From CAVTZP01 sp964456815 (GTDB lineage: Bacteria; Chloroflexota; Dehalococcoidia; Dehalococcoidales; BS750m-G39), in the NCBI GenBank assembly GCA_964456815.1, contig CAYWCO010000006.1, forward strand, positions 1 through 25,706: 25,706 nucleotides of DNA, given 5' to 3'. The notes below the pieces were generated by a model. That model had not been told where the DNA came from, did no database searches, and saw nothing but the letters and a program-made list of their open reading frames with translations. A program made the translations under genes and the position numbers. Each line of letters begins with the position of its first letter. The first letter of the stretch is position 1. Of this stretch, positions 1 to 8,837 are shown piece by piece.

Positions 1-676
1 GAACCAGGTGGCCGGTTTCAGCGGCGGTCAATGTCGTTGCCATCGTCTCCAGGTCTCGCATCTCCCCCACCAGTATGACGTCGGGGTCTTCGCGGAGGGC
101 ATGCTTCAGGGCGTTGGCAAAAGACCTGGTATCCCTGCCAAGCTCTCGTTGGGAAAATACGCAGCTTATATCCTGGTGGACAAACTCGATTGGGTCTTCA
201 ATGGTGATGACCTTGCGCTTTGCCTCCTGGTTGATGTGGTTCATCATCGCCGCCAGTGTCGTTGATTTGCCGCAGCCTGCCGGGCCGGTAACCACAATTA
301 GACCGCTTGATTTCAGGACCAGGCTCTTGCACACCTCGGGCAGCCCCAGCTCCTCTATGGTTGGTATCTGCGCTCGGATTGGGCGACAGACAAGACTGGT
401 TGTACCCCCCTGGAGGTAAGCATTGACCCGGAAGCGGCCGATATTATCGGCCTGGTAGGCAAAGTCTAACTCCAGCTCGTGGGCAAAGGACTCCCTTTGC
501 CCGTAGGTAGATACCTCCTCAAAGAACCGCTTCATATCCTCATCTGTCACCTCGGGAAGTTCCTTTTGCGGAATAAGCTCCCCGTTAATACGGAGAACAG
601 GAACTCCGCTGACCTTGAGGTGCAAATCTGAGGCACCTTCGGTCACTATCATTCGCAGTAGCTCATCAATATGCAT
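1..676 (-). CDS. pilT: Type IV pilus retraction ATPase PilT (3' end outside window)
   Basis: Hexameric cytoplasmic ATPase that powers pilus retraction (twitching, DNA uptake). Translating the complement from ATG at 676 gives 225 residues before the window edge. Visible PilT features are the N-terminal ASDLHL motif (about residues 15-20), Walker A GPAGCGKST, the Asp-box segment ITIEDPIEF, Walker B VILVGEMRD and the TAAETGHLV segment at the cut end. A good ribosome site (GAGAGGATGA) precedes the ATG. It is the last visible gene of the pilus operon, 20 bp after the PilM-PilN gene. The C-terminal retraction motif cannot be seen, so PilT rather than a second PilB-like motor is judged from the short N-terminus without an MshEN domain and from sequence resemblance. 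Confidence 0.95.
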   Translation of the reverse strand, partial: MHIDELLRMIVTEGASDLHLKVSGVPVLRINGELIPQKELPEVTDEDMKRFFEEVSTYGQRESFAHELELDFAYQADNIGRFRVNAYLQGGTTSLVCRPIRAQIPTIEELGLPEVCKSLVLKSSGLIVVTGPAGCGKSTTLAAMMNHINQEAKRKVITIEDPIEFVHQDISCVFSQRELGRDTRSFANALKHALREDPDVILVGEMRDLETMATTLTAAETGHLV

Positions 677-696
677 CCTATCATCCTCTCTTATTC

Positions 697-2154
697 CTAC
701 TTACTGATAACAATGGCGAAAGATATCGTTGAACTCCCACTAATCTCTTCCTCAGTGATATTGGCAATGCGAACTTCAGAGAATCCCAGTTGTTCCTCCA
801 GAGTCTCGGCGTAGCTGATGACCTTGGAGGCGGAATCGGTCTCCCCCTCAACTGTAATCTGGCCAGCTTCCATCTTTATAGATGTGAAATAGGTCGAAGA
901 TGGAAGAGCCCCGGTGACCAGTGTTAGGTCACTGGCGAGGTTACCCTGCTTACCCAGAATGTAATCATGCTCCTGTTTCAGGGCTTCAGTATCGGCAACT
1001 ATTTCATTTATAGTATCTGTAGTTCCCTCTGCCTCATTAAGAGCCAGACGAGCTTCATGGAGTTCCTGGCTAGCCATGCCCAGGGTGGTTTGCAGGCTCA
1101 TGGTTTCGGCATCGGCCTGAGTCTTGAGCTGGTACAGTCCGAAGAGAAGGCCGACGGCGATGATTAGAACCAGGGGGAGGAATATATATCGCTTCGATAC
1201 CGGGTGGGCTTTAGCCCCGTATTTGTCAGACAGTATGTTGAGATTGATATCATGAAAGCCGTTAGCGGCTCCTTTTGCTGCCGCCTTCGGCGGCGCCTTT
1301 TTGAGAGCCAGACCCATATTGGTTGCGTATAGTGTGGGGGGTAGGGCAGATGGGAATTCCAGCGGCGGCACCAGTGACTTGACCGGGTATCCGGTCTCGG
1401 CCTGGATAAGCCTGCTGGTGGTAATATCAGTGGCCAGCTCTCCGGTCAGCAGCAGGGGCGTGGTTGGTTTGAGGGGGGTCTGGGGGTGGCTTCCGTTATA
1501 GAACTTCACCGTTCTTGATAACTCGTCGGATAGCCGCCGGATGTTATCTTCCAGGTTTGCCCCTTCCCCTCTTGGTGTTATGGTGTGTATAACACTGGGA
1601 GTACCGCTGGCTACCAGAACGACATCAAAGCAGTCCGGCTCCAGGTCTACTATTAAGGCGTCCCCTCGGTTGGCTGCCCTGGCCAGCGCCAGTGGCTTTA
1701 GGTCCACAATGTAAGGCTCTACCCCGGCCTCGGTTAGTGTCTGGACCACGGCATCGATAGGATTTCGCGGCACACCCAGGACAAAGAAATCCAGCTCGTC
1801 ACGCTTGCCGTTGATGGCTTGCCATGAAAGGTAGAGTTCCTCCAGAGGCAGTGGTATTTCCTTCCTCGCCGAGCGCTGGATAGCCTCCTCCAGAAGGGCG
1901 GACTTGGTCTTGGGGAGGCTCAGAATACGGTAGGTGAAGGATAGGCCAGTGAGGCTGGTAATAACTTTTTGCTTGGGGATCTTGGTTGATTTAAATAGCG
2001 TGCTGATAATTGCCCCCACCGCTTTCGGCTGCAGGATAAATCCGTCTTTGACCAGCCCCGGCGCCAGAGATATGCTTCCCCACCTCTCTACCTGCTTCCC
2101 CTTTACCGAGAGAAGCCTTACACTGGTGGCGGTGATATTTAGCGTGGTATACAT
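697..2154 (-). CDS. pilMN: PilM-PilN fusion, type IV pilus inner-membrane platform protein
   Basis: 485 residues. Residues 1 to about 285 resemble PilM, the actin-like cytoplasmic protein that binds the PilN tail. Residues 303-308 (INLNIL) match the short conserved motif at the start of PilN. A membrane segment follows at about 323-341, then a coiled coil (about 345-400) and a PilN-type extracytoplasmic domain (about 410-485, including TYFTSIKMEAGQITVEGE). No separate pilN is present between this gene and the PilO-like gene, so one chain appears to do both jobs. AAGGAG lies 12 bp before the ATG. The PilM nucleotide-binding motifs look degenerate: the usual DIGS at the N-terminus reads NITA here. 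The assignment is firm at family level; the fusion is read directly from one uninterrupted frame. Confidence 0.88.
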   Translation of the reverse strand: MYTTLNITATSVRLLSVKGKQVERWGSISLAPGLVKDGFILQPKAVGAIISTLFKSTKIPKQKVITSLTGLSFTYRILSLPKTKSALLEEAIQRSARKEIPLPLEELYLSWQAINGKRDELDFFVLGVPRNPIDAVVQTLTEAGVEPYIVDLKPLALARAANRGDALIVDLEPDCFDVVLVASGTPSVIHTITPRGEGANLEDNIRRLSDELSRTVKFYNGSHPQTPLKPTTPLLLTGELATDITTSRLIQAETGYPVKSLVPPLEFPSALPPTLYATNMGLALKKAPPKAAAKGAANGFHDINLNILSDKYGAKAHPVSKRYIFLPLVLIIAVGLLFGLYQLKTQADAETMSLQTTLGMASQELHEARLALNEAEGTTDTINEIVADTEALKQEHDYILGKQGNLASDLTLVTGALPSSTYFTSIKMEAGQITVEGETDSASKVISYAETLEEQLGFSEVRIANITEEEISGSSTISFAIVISK

Positions 2155-2170
2155 TTTATAAATAAGCTCC

Positions 2171-2797
2171 TTAATTAGAACTCAGGGAGCGGGTATAGAT
2201 AGCCAGCTCCAGGCTACCAGTGATTGGTATAGTTCCATCCTCAGACTCCTCGGTGCCCCTGGTGGCACTCAAATCTTCTATGACGAGGGTGGCATACTCT
2301 CCCCCTTCTAATTCGTGGGCAAAAGTCGCCAATTGAGGAAAGCTGCCCTCAACGGCGATGGTAAGCCGCAAAATAGGGTAACTATGTTTACCAACCATCT
2401 CTACTGCCCATGGTTGGGTTGCCATGGGAGTAGCCTTGACCCCGCAGTCACTGGCTACCTCAAGGATGGAATTGACGAGCTGGGTGGTGTTTATCTCGCT
2501 GGGGAATGAACTTTGCTCGGTGGTAAGGCCGGCCTGAGCCGCGGCTAATTGCTGCTCTATATCCTGGGGCGGCTGGGGTATTTCATTGAGTGTTTGGTTA
2601 ACCTCGGCGATTTGGGCAGTCAACGCTTCGTGCTCCTGGCGCTGATTAAGATAGTTCATGCCGAGGACGGCGTAGCCCATCAGCAGGATAATAACGAGGG
2701 TGGTGATAATTAGCCTGCCCTTGGCCACTAGCGTCTTCCCTGCCCGGGCTTTTGTCTTCGTAGTGCCGGTAGTGATGTTTTCTATTCTATCTGCCAT
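2171..2797 (-). CDS. pilO: PilO-like inner-membrane platform protein
   Basis: 208 residues with a short basic cytoplasmic N-terminus, one membrane helix (about 28-50), a coiled coil with NQTLNEIPQPPQDIEQQL (about 60-95) and a ferredoxin-like C-terminal domain. This is the plan of PilO, which pairs with PilN to align the pilus motor. The sequence SYPILRLTIAVEGSFPQLA in the C-terminal half resembles the PilO core. It overlaps the upstream PilX-like gene by 16 bp and lies 16 bp before the PilM-PilN gene. The ribosome site is weak (AAGGGTAATCTC before ATG), suggesting translational coupling. Size and position fit PilO; sequence identity in this family is low, so position carries much of the argument. 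Confidence 0.8.
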   Translation of the reverse strand: MADRIENITTGTTKTKARAGKTLVAKGRLIITTLVIILLMGYAVLGMNYLNQRQEHEALTAQIAEVNQTLNEIPQPPQDIEQQLAAAQAGLTTEQSSFPSEINTTQLVNSILEVASDCGVKATPMATQPWAVEMVGKHSYPILRLTIAVEGSFPQLATFAHELEGGEYATLVIEDLSATRGTEESEDGTIPITGSLELAIYTRSLSSN

Positions 2798-3813
2798 GAG
2801 ATTACCCTTGTTGCCAGGTAGCTGGCAGTTGTCCTTACTGTGATGGTGCGCTCACCCTGCTGTGCCCTGATATCATAGCTGGCGATGGGATAGGTGATGG
2901 TGATTGTGCCCGGACCATAGTATGGTACTTCATGACCCTTGCGGTCGTAGGTGCGGGTTTGGACCTTAATTCGCTGGTCTGGCTGGCTCGGGCTTACTGG
3001 TCCAACTGGTGCGGTGTAGGGGGAGCCCCCCGATGAGCCGGGTGCCCCCACCAGTTTAATCCTGATAATAGGCGCATCACATTCAACTATAACCAGGACG
3101 GTGCCCGAATCCGTTGCCCGGAACGGGTAATACACCCAACTCGGCCCGGTTAACCATTCAGGTATTATCGTCTCGGTAACTCCGTTACCTCCACTATCGG
3201 TTGGGTAGGTGATGGTGATGGTAATTGGGCCCGGTCCCATCGGGCCATACTTTGTCTCTTTCGGCAGTTTAACCTGGACAGTGCATGAGCTGGAGTAATT
3301 AGTTTCAAAGATGGCTATATATGGGCCGTCTCCTATGAAGCTCTGCGATGGTCTAGATGGATTTTTCAGTCTGATTTTTACCTTCTTGGAAGCGGTAATG
3401 TTATTAATGGTCACGGTCATGGTGCCGGGTATTACCTGCCCGACCAGGTAGTTGTGCCAACCTTTGCCGTCCTGCCACTCCGGCGTTATCGTTGCCGTAC
3501 CTCCTCCGCTGCTTTCAACATATCGTATTTCGGTGGTGGGAAAAGAATCCCCGTTTATCCAGCTGGGGAGGGGCTGGAGGGAGGAGGTATGGTAGCTGGT
3601 ATTGGTGGTGAGTACCGGATTCTCCTTGAGCCGCCACAGCCCCCACTCGACCCCGGCGTCGCAGGAATATTGCTCGATTATCGCCTCGCCGTAGGTTCTG
3701 GAACCAATCATGGCGCTACTGACGTGCCCGAGGAAGGGAGTTACGAATAGCACGCCCGCTGCCAGAACGAGTAAGGCTAGGGGAAGGGCTTGTCCTCGTT
3801 CGCTATTCCTCAT
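2782..3813 (-). CDS. PilX-like minor pilus protein with duplicated beta-rich segment
   Basis: 343 residues from ATG at 3813. An in-frame start further upstream (3858) is rejected because GGAGG lies 5 bp before 3813 and the start overlaps the previous stop as ATGA. The N-terminus (NSERGQALPLALLVLAAGVL) is the PilX/TadG-type membrane anchor: a Gly-Gln just before a hydrophobic helix, not a classical GFTLIE prepilin site. The rest is beta-rich, with many Thr/Ile/Val alternations and Gly/Pro linkers. Two stretches look like copies of each other (complement of about 3498-3349 and 3177-3043). It lies among the minor prepilins, so a role in pilus initiation or as a surface adhesin is inferred. No precise function is recognised. 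Confidence 0.7.
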   Translation of the reverse strand: MRNSERGQALPLALLVLAAGVLFVTPFLGHVSSAMIGSRTYGEAIIEQYSCDAGVEWGLWRLKENPVLTTNTSYHTSSLQPLPSWINGDSFPTTEIRYVESSGGGTATITPEWQDGKGWHNYLVGQVIPGTMTVTINNITASKKVKIRLKNPSRPSQSFIGDGPYIAIFETNYSSSCTVQVKLPKETKYGPMGPGPITITITYPTDSGGNGVTETIIPEWLTGPSWVYYPFRATDSGTVLVIVECDAPIIRIKLVGAPGSSGGSPYTAPVGPVSPSQPDQRIKVQTRTYDRKGHEVPYYGPGTITITYPIASYDIRAQQGERTITVRTTASYLATRVISWQIE

Positions 3814-4328
3814 TCCACCCTCCATATGCCCGCAGATGGGTTGGTTGGGCGAAGGCAAATCTTGTACTCCTTCTCTTCAATTATGTTCGGTCTCCCCTCC
3901 GGAGCCGAGGTTACAGCCATGGTAATAATGCGCTCACTGCGGTCTTCATAAAAGGTACCGGCGGTGAGATGCTCCGTACGCTCCTCAACGAGGAATTCAA
4001 GGGCAGTTATGTGCCGCGCCAGTGTCATCTGAGACTCGTCGTCGGTGCGGAGAATCTCACTGCCTACCAGGCCGTAGGTGACTTGAGAGCTATCAGCTAA
4101 AGTCAGTACCAGCTCGCTGCCGCCGCTGGCAGTGCTTGCCATCTGCCCATCGTGGCTTACCCAGTGGGCGGTGTTTTGAAGCTCATGGGTGGCTGTCATC
4201 TTATCGCTGCCATACTCGGTGACATTGAGAATCTGGTAAACGGCCGTCCCCAGGAAACCGACGATAAGCCCGGTGATAGCCACCGTTACAAGGAGTTCTG
4301 GTAAGCTAAACCCTTCTTGACTCTTCAT
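3810..4328 (-). CDS. Minor prepilin, PilW/PulJ-like
   Basis: 172 residues. The N-terminus is a type IV prepilin signal: cleavage is expected after Gly6 in QEGFSLPE, leaving Phe at +1 and Glu at +5, followed by a hydrophobic helix (LLVTVAITGLIVGFLGTAV). The downstream domain (VSHDGQMA, followed by a beta-rich part) resembles PilW/PulJ-type minor pilins, which cap or prime the pilus. It overlaps the upstream minor prepilin by 4 bp and the downstream PilX-like gene by 4 bp (ATGA), so the three are probably translated as a unit. No prepilin peptidase gene lies in this window. The minor prepilin class is certain; the PilW subtype is only likely. Confidence 0.85.
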   Translation of the reverse strand: MKSQEGFSLPELLVTVAITGLIVGFLGTAVYQILNVTEYGSDKMTATHELQNTAHWVSHDGQMASTASGGSELVLTLADSSQVTYGLVGSEILRTDDESQMTLARHITALEFLVEERTEHLTAGTFYEDRSERIITMAVTSAPEGRPNIIEEKEYKICLRPTNPSAGIWRVE

Positions 4329-4777
4329 CGTCTCACCTTGTAGTCCTCGACTGTCAGTAGCTCGGTTCCATCCTTGGAGATGGTTACCGCTATTTTTTGT
4401 ATGTCACTGTCACCACCAGCCTGGGGTATCGGGCTGACCACAACCGAGATGCCGTATCCCTCCGGCAGGGTGATGGGGTTGGGGTTATAATCTTCGTCAT
4501 AGGTATAGACACAGGGATAGGTGGTTGCCTCCGGGTTGTAGGGATAGTTTTTGACATATTCCAGTTGGGTGCGTGCCAGGCTCTGTGCCACAACTACCTG
4601 GTCATCCTCCCGCACTGCAATCGCTCCTGTTGATAGAGACAATACGAAAGAGGTGGCGGCAACCCCCAGGATGGCAACCGCAGCTAAGGACTCAACCAGC
4701 CCTATTCCGGCCTCGTCTTGAAGCCTGATTTTGAGCCGCCTGAACCAATGCTTTATATTTTTCCTGTTTCCGCTCAT
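4325..4777 (-). CDS. Minor prepilin, PilV/PulI-like
   Basis: 150 residues with a long (24-residue) basic leader, then a prepilin site EAG|IGLVE with Glu at +5 and a hydrophobic helix (SLAAVAILGVAATSFVLSL). The segment AQSLARTQLEYVKNYPYN, in which a helix is followed by an aromatic/Pro loop, is typical of PilV/GspI-like minor pilins. The gene overlaps pilC upstream by 4 bp and the PilW-like gene downstream by 4 bp. It probably forms the tip complex with the two following gene products. The Ile at +1 in place of the usual Phe is tolerated in minor pilins. Confidence 0.83.
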   Translation of the reverse strand: MSGNRKNIKHWFRRLKIRLQDEAGIGLVESLAAVAILGVAATSFVLSLSTGAIAVREDDQVVVAQSLARTQLEYVKNYPYNPEATTYPCVYTYDEDYNPNPITLPEGYGISVVVSPIPQAGGDSDIQKIAVTISKDGTELLTVEDYKVRR

Positions 4778-5982
4778 TGTATCGACCTCAATATGGAGTA
4801 AAGCGGTGTTATCAGTGAAAGAGCGATGAAGGCAACCACCAGCCCGATGACCACGGTCAAAAACGGCTCTATCATTGATACCAGGGTATTGATTTTCTGC
4901 TCGACCCGCTCTTCATAATAGTCAGCCAGGGTGGCTAGGGTAGAGTCCATGGTACCTGTCTTCTCCCCCACGGCTACCATCTCCACCAGAAGTTTGGGGA
5001 ATAGCTCACTCTCCGCCATCGGCTGAGACCAGCCCTGCCCCTGAAGCAGCTTCTCCCTGACGTCGGTTAGCGCCTGGCGGATAATCCTGTTTCCGGAGGT
5101 TTGGATTGCGATATCCATTACCCGGGGTAGTGGCAGCCCCGCTTTCAGCAGCATTGATGTTATCTGGCAAAAATGGCACATATTTTGCTCTATGTTGATA
5201 GAGCCAATCACCGGCGTCTTAAGCTTTAATTTGTCCATGGTCAGTTTTCCCGTCGGTAGCCTCAGGTAGGCCACAATTGAAATGACCAGGATAAAGGCTC
5301 CCCATAGGAGGTAGAACTTATAGTTAATGACGAAGTCGGCAGTAGCAATAAGTATCGTTGTTGCCCAGGGCAGTTCGGCGCCCAGTGAGTCAAATAGTCC
5401 AATCAGTGGCGGCAGGGCTACAGTGATGAGCATAATAAATACCCCGATAGCCATAAGCAATACCATGGCCGGATATGCCATGGCGCGCTTTACCTTGCCG
5501 GTTGTTGCTGAGCGTTTCTCCATGTAGGTGGCTACCTGCCTGAGACCTATTTCCAGGTTTCCTGCCTGTTCACTGGCTTTTACAACCTGGCAGTAGGTGG
5601 GGGAGAACACCTCTTGATAGCTGCTGAGCGCCTGGGAGAAGGAGCTGCCTCCCTGAAGCTCCTCAACCAGCCCGGCGATTACTTTTCTAAATGCCTCACG
5701 GGGGGCCTGCGCCTTAAGTAGCTCCAGGGCGGTGAGGATGCTAACGCCAGACTCAATGAGGGTGGCTAGCTGGCGTGAGAAATCAATTATATCCTGAGTC
5801 TTGACTCCGAAGAAGCTCGGAAATATTGTCTCCAGACTCAGGGGTGGGCGTGCCTCTTTCAGGCTGAGGACGCGCTTATACCCCGCACGGTAGAGGGCTT
5901 CCTCTGCCGTATTCTCTGAGGTGGCATCTATATTGCCCTGCACAACCTTTTTATCCAGGGTATAGGCGGTAAACTGATACAT
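4774..5982 (-). CDS. pilC: Type IV pilus inner-membrane platform protein PilC
   Basis: 402 residues, the usual PilC/GspF length. The short N-terminal segment (YQFTAYTLDKKVVQGNIDA) is followed by two tandem T2SF domains (roughly 65-190 and 265-395). Each holds the helix-rich motif around SGVSILTALELL and KAGLPLPRVMDIA, with membrane helices near 165-190, 215-240 and 372-397. PilC couples the PilB and PilT motors to pilin insertion and removal. It starts 9 bp after the pilB stop and overlaps the next prepilin gene by 4 bp. Confidence 0.95.
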   Translation of the reverse strand: MYQFTAYTLDKKVVQGNIDATSENTAEEALYRAGYKRVLSLKEARPPLSLETIFPSFFGVKTQDIIDFSRQLATLIESGVSILTALELLKAQAPREAFRKVIAGLVEELQGGSSFSQALSSYQEVFSPTYCQVVKASEQAGNLEIGLRQVATYMEKRSATTGKVKRAMAYPAMVLLMAIGVFIMLITVALPPLIGLFDSLGAELPWATTILIATADFVINYKFYLLWGAFILVISIVAYLRLPTGKLTMDKLKLKTPVIGSINIEQNMCHFCQITSMLLKAGLPLPRVMDIAIQTSGNRIIRQALTDVREKLLQGQGWSQPMAESELFPKLLVEMVAVGEKTGTMDSTLATLADYYEERVEQKINTLVSMIEPFLTVVIGLVVAFIALSLITPLYSILRSIQ

Positions 5983-5991
5983 AAATTCCCC

Positions 5992-7704
5992 CTATAAGCC
6001 GATGGAGAATACGCTCCTTAGTACCTCACTCACTGAGGTAATGCCTTCTTTCACCTTCATCATCCCGTCACGCTTCATTGTTATCATTCCTTCTTTAAGC
6101 GCTTGCGTCCTGATATCACCGGCGCTGGCGTTGCTTAGCAGCATCCGTCTAATTCCCTCGCTCATAATCAGCAGTTCAAAAAGCCCGGTCCGCCCCCGGT
6201 AGCCGGTGTTGGCGCAAAGGTTACAGCCTGCCCCACCATAAAAGGTGGTTGGCAGCTGCTTCATTTCCTCTTCATAGGCTATTTGCTCCTCCGCCGATGG
6301 TTTATATGGGGCACGGCAGTGGGTGCAGATGCGGCGAATCATCCGCTGGGCGACAATGCCAACCAGCGTTGAGGAAACAAGATACGGCTCAACACCCAGG
6401 TCCAGCAGGCGGAATAGAACGCTAACTGCGTCGTTGGCGTGGATTGAAGAAAGCACCAGGTGCCCGGTCAGAGCCGCCTGGACGGCGGTGGTTGCGGTAT
6501 CTTTATCCCGTATTTCACCGACCATGATAATATCGGGGTCATGCCGCATGATAGCCCGCAGACCGCCGGCGAAGGTAATCCCAGCCTTGGAGTTAACCTG
6601 GGTCTGATTGACGTCTATAAAACGGTACTCAATCGGGTCTTCAATGGTCAGCATGTTACGTTCGCTTTCACCAAGCTGGCTAATTGATGCGTAGAGGGTG
6701 GTTGTCTTACCTGAGCCGGTAGGACCGCCGACCAGTATCATGCCGAAGGGGCACTTCAGCGTCGTCTGGTACTTCTTGAGGGTCTCGGGCAGAAAGCCAA
6801 GCTTAGGCAGGGTGAAAAGAGACATGGATTTATCCAGGATGCGCAGGCTCACCCTCTCCCCGCACGCCGTTTCTAGAGTGGCGGCGCGAATATCAATATC
6901 CCTGTCCCCGACCTTGATTGAGAATTGGCCGTCCTGAGGGCGTCTTTGCTCAGCGATGTTCATATCGGCTAGTATCTTGACCCTTGACACCAGCGGGGTG
7001 TGGGTGCTGAGTGGCAGGGAAAACATGTTATGGAGGATACCGTCAATGCGGTAGCGGATTTGCAGCTTGTCCTCCCGTGGTTCAATGTGAACATCCGAGG
7101 CTCTATCCCTAACCGCCTGCGTGATAAGCAGGTCGAGGGTTTGGGCAATGGGTGTCCGGGCAATAAGCTCTGGGGTGACCTCGGCTTCTTCCACAGTAGT
7201 GGTGGGGGCAAACTGGCTTACCTGTTTCTGTATTTCACCACTGGAGCGGTAGTTGAGGTCAATCGCCCGCTCAATATCAGAGGGGACGCCGAGTGCTACC
7301 TCAACCCTCATCTTTGCCTGCGCTTTAATGTCCTCAATGGTATGGATGTCTTCAGGGTCAGCCATGACCACTACCAGGGCATCACCAACCACGTCTAGTG
7401 GAATAAGGGTATGTTTTCGGGCCATATCCTCCGGGATTAGCTGTATGGCGTTGGGTTGAACCATGTGCCTTTTCAGGTCAATCAGGGGTAGATTTAGCCC
7501 CACGCTGAGTACTGCCGCCAGCTCCTCGGCTTTGATTAGCCCCTGCTTTATCAGGATCTCGCCGAGTTTCCCTCCCTGCTGTTGCTGCAGCTTCAGGGCG
7601 TTTTCTAATTGCTCAGCGGTTATGAGCTTGTTCTCAATTAGCATTTCGCCCAGACTTTTTCTGGTCGCTTTGGCGGTGGATATTTCTCCCTTATCGCTTT
7701 CCAT
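5992..7704 (-). CDS. pilB: Type IV pilus extension ATPase PilB
   Basis: 570 residues. An N-terminal MshEN-type domain (about 15-155, with LGEMLIENKLITAEQLENAL and a second LGEILIKQGLI half) precedes the motor core. Core motifs are ASDVHIEPR (202-210), Walker A GGPTGSGKT (326-334), the Asp box (TIEDPIEY), Walker B IIMVGEIRD (392-400) and a His box around LTGHLVLSSIHAND. Four cysteines (460, 463, 494, 497) form the zinc site typical of PilB/GspE. MshEN domains in some relatives bind cyclic di-GMP; whether this one does is not shown. An AAGGA site precedes the ATG. It lies 14 bp after the receiver-ParA gene. Confidence 0.96.
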   Translation of the reverse strand: MESDKGEISTAKATRKSLGEMLIENKLITAEQLENALKLQQQQGGKLGEILIKQGLIKAEELAAVLSVGLNLPLIDLKRHMVQPNAIQLIPEDMARKHTLIPLDVVGDALVVVMADPEDIHTIEDIKAQAKMRVEVALGVPSDIERAIDLNYRSSGEIQKQVSQFAPTTTVEEAEVTPELIARTPIAQTLDLLITQAVRDRASDVHIEPREDKLQIRYRIDGILHNMFSLPLSTHTPLVSRVKILADMNIAEQRRPQDGQFSIKVGDRDIDIRAATLETACGERVSLRILDKSMSLFTLPKLGFLPETLKKYQTTLKCPFGMILVGGPTGSGKTTTLYASISQLGESERNMLTIEDPIEYRFIDVNQTQVNSKAGITFAGGLRAIMRHDPDIIMVGEIRDKDTATTAVQAALTGHLVLSSIHANDAVSVLFRLLDLGVEPYLVSSTLVGIVAQRMIRRICTHCRAPYKPSAEEQIAYEEEMKQLPTTFYGGAGCNLCANTGYRGRTGLFELLIMSEGIRRMLLSNASAGDIRTQALKEGMITMKRDGMMKVKEGITSVSEVLRSVFSIGL

Positions 7705-7718
7705 GCTCTTTTCCTTAT

Positions 7719-8837
7719 TCAGCTAATAATATGGCTAGCCACCTCTCTTATTGACCAGGCCATCGGGCAGTTGGGGTTAGAGAGTATTAGCGGAGCGGTG
7801 CCGGGCATAAGTTCAAGGGAGGCTTGAGTGTCGTAGGGTATGATTCCCAGCAACCTGACCTTGGCGTTCATCTCTATAATAGACTTCATGTTAGACAGTG
7901 CTTCCTCGGGGAATGTCGCCTCCCGGTCGATGACCACTGCTCCCAACCGGTCTTTGGCAACGCCTATTTTTTGTAAAAGGGCTGAGGTGGATGCAAGGTC
8001 GGCTAAGGCACCGGCTTTAAAATCGGTGGCAATGACGATGAGGTCACACTTGGTTATTATTGCCCTCCCTAAATCGGAGGGCGGGATTGATAGGTCTATT
8101 AGAAGATAGTCGGTTACCTCCCGCAGTCTCCCGAATAGTAGGTTAACAGCGGTGGGTGAGAACTCTTTGCCCTCTTCATGGGGGTGGGGAATGGCTAGTA
8201 CCCTTACGCCGATGTGGTGAACTATTAGTGCTGCCTCCAGCTCCCGATGTTTAAGGGTATCTATGGGTTTAACTAGAAGCTCGGTGATGCTCTTCTCCGG
8301 CTTGAGTCCAAGGTGCTCGATTAGGTTGCCATTGTTGGAGCAAAGGTCAGTCACAATAACCCGTTTACCCTTCTGCGATAAAGTGACGGCGACATTGACC
8401 AGCATTGTGGTTGTTCCCACCCCTTCTTTTGTGCCCATGAAGGCGATTATTTTTGACTTGACCGCGGTCTTTCTGGCGAGCAGGGACTCTACCCGGCTTA
8501 CCAGCTCCCGGGGGGCTGTCGGCTTGGTAACGTAGTCATCGGCTCCTACCTTCAGCCCGGTGGCTTTGTCTATTTCCTGAGCCTTGCCCGAGAGCATCAG
8601 GATGGGGAGATGGGCGGTTTGAGGCTCGGAGCGCAGACGATGGCAAACCTCAAAGCCATCTATCCCCGGTAGCATGATATCCAGGATGAGGAGGTCTGGC
8701 TCTTCACTCTGGGCTTTGCTTATCCCTTCGGTCCCATTTTTTGCCAGTAGCACTTCGTAGCCCTCTTTGCGGAGGGTATACTCTATAAGCCTTAAGGCAA
8801 TGGCGTCATCTTCAATAACCAGAATTTTCTTGCCCAT
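7719..8837 (-). CDS. Receiver-ParA fusion, CpaE/TadZ-like pilus localisation factor
   Basis: 372 residues from ATG at 8837, chosen over an in-frame start at 8888 because AGAGGGGG lies just upstream and the protein then begins MGKKILVIEDD. Residues 1-122 are a complete receiver domain: acidic pair Asp10/Asp11, phospho-acceptor Asp53, Ser83 and Lys105. Residues about 128-372 are a ParA/MinD-type ATPase (MGTKEGVGTTT, then VIVTDLCSNNG and YLLIDLSIP). CpaE/TadZ proteins with this layout place pilus machinery at the cell pole. The P-loop departs from KGGVGKTT (Glu replaces the second Gly and Thr the second Lys); atypical P-loops are known in TadZ. It overlaps the HTH gene by 26 bp. A receiver in this position would let a kinase control pilus assembly; no kinase is in view. 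Confidence 0.88.
   Translation of the reverse strand: MGKKILVIEDDAIALRLIEYTLRKEGYEVLLAKNGTEGISKAQSEEPDLLILDIMLPGIDGFEVCHRLRSEPQTAHLPILMLSGKAQEIDKATGLKVGADDYVTKPTAPRELVSRVESLLARKTAVKSKIIAFMGTKEGVGTTTMLVNVAVTLSQKGKRVIVTDLCSNNGNLIEHLGLKPEKSITELLVKPIDTLKHRELEAALIVHHIGVRVLAIPHPHEEGKEFSPTAVNLLFGRLREVTDYLLIDLSIPPSDLGRAIITKCDLIVIATDFKAGALADLASTSALLQKIGVAKDRLGAVVIDREATFPEEALSNMKSIIEMNAKVRLLGIIPYDTQASLELMPGTAPLILSNPNCPMAWSIREVASHIIS

Noticed and set aside
8..419. Plus-strand frames at the left edge
   Set aside because: They are shadows of pilT, whose motifs are clear on the minus strand.
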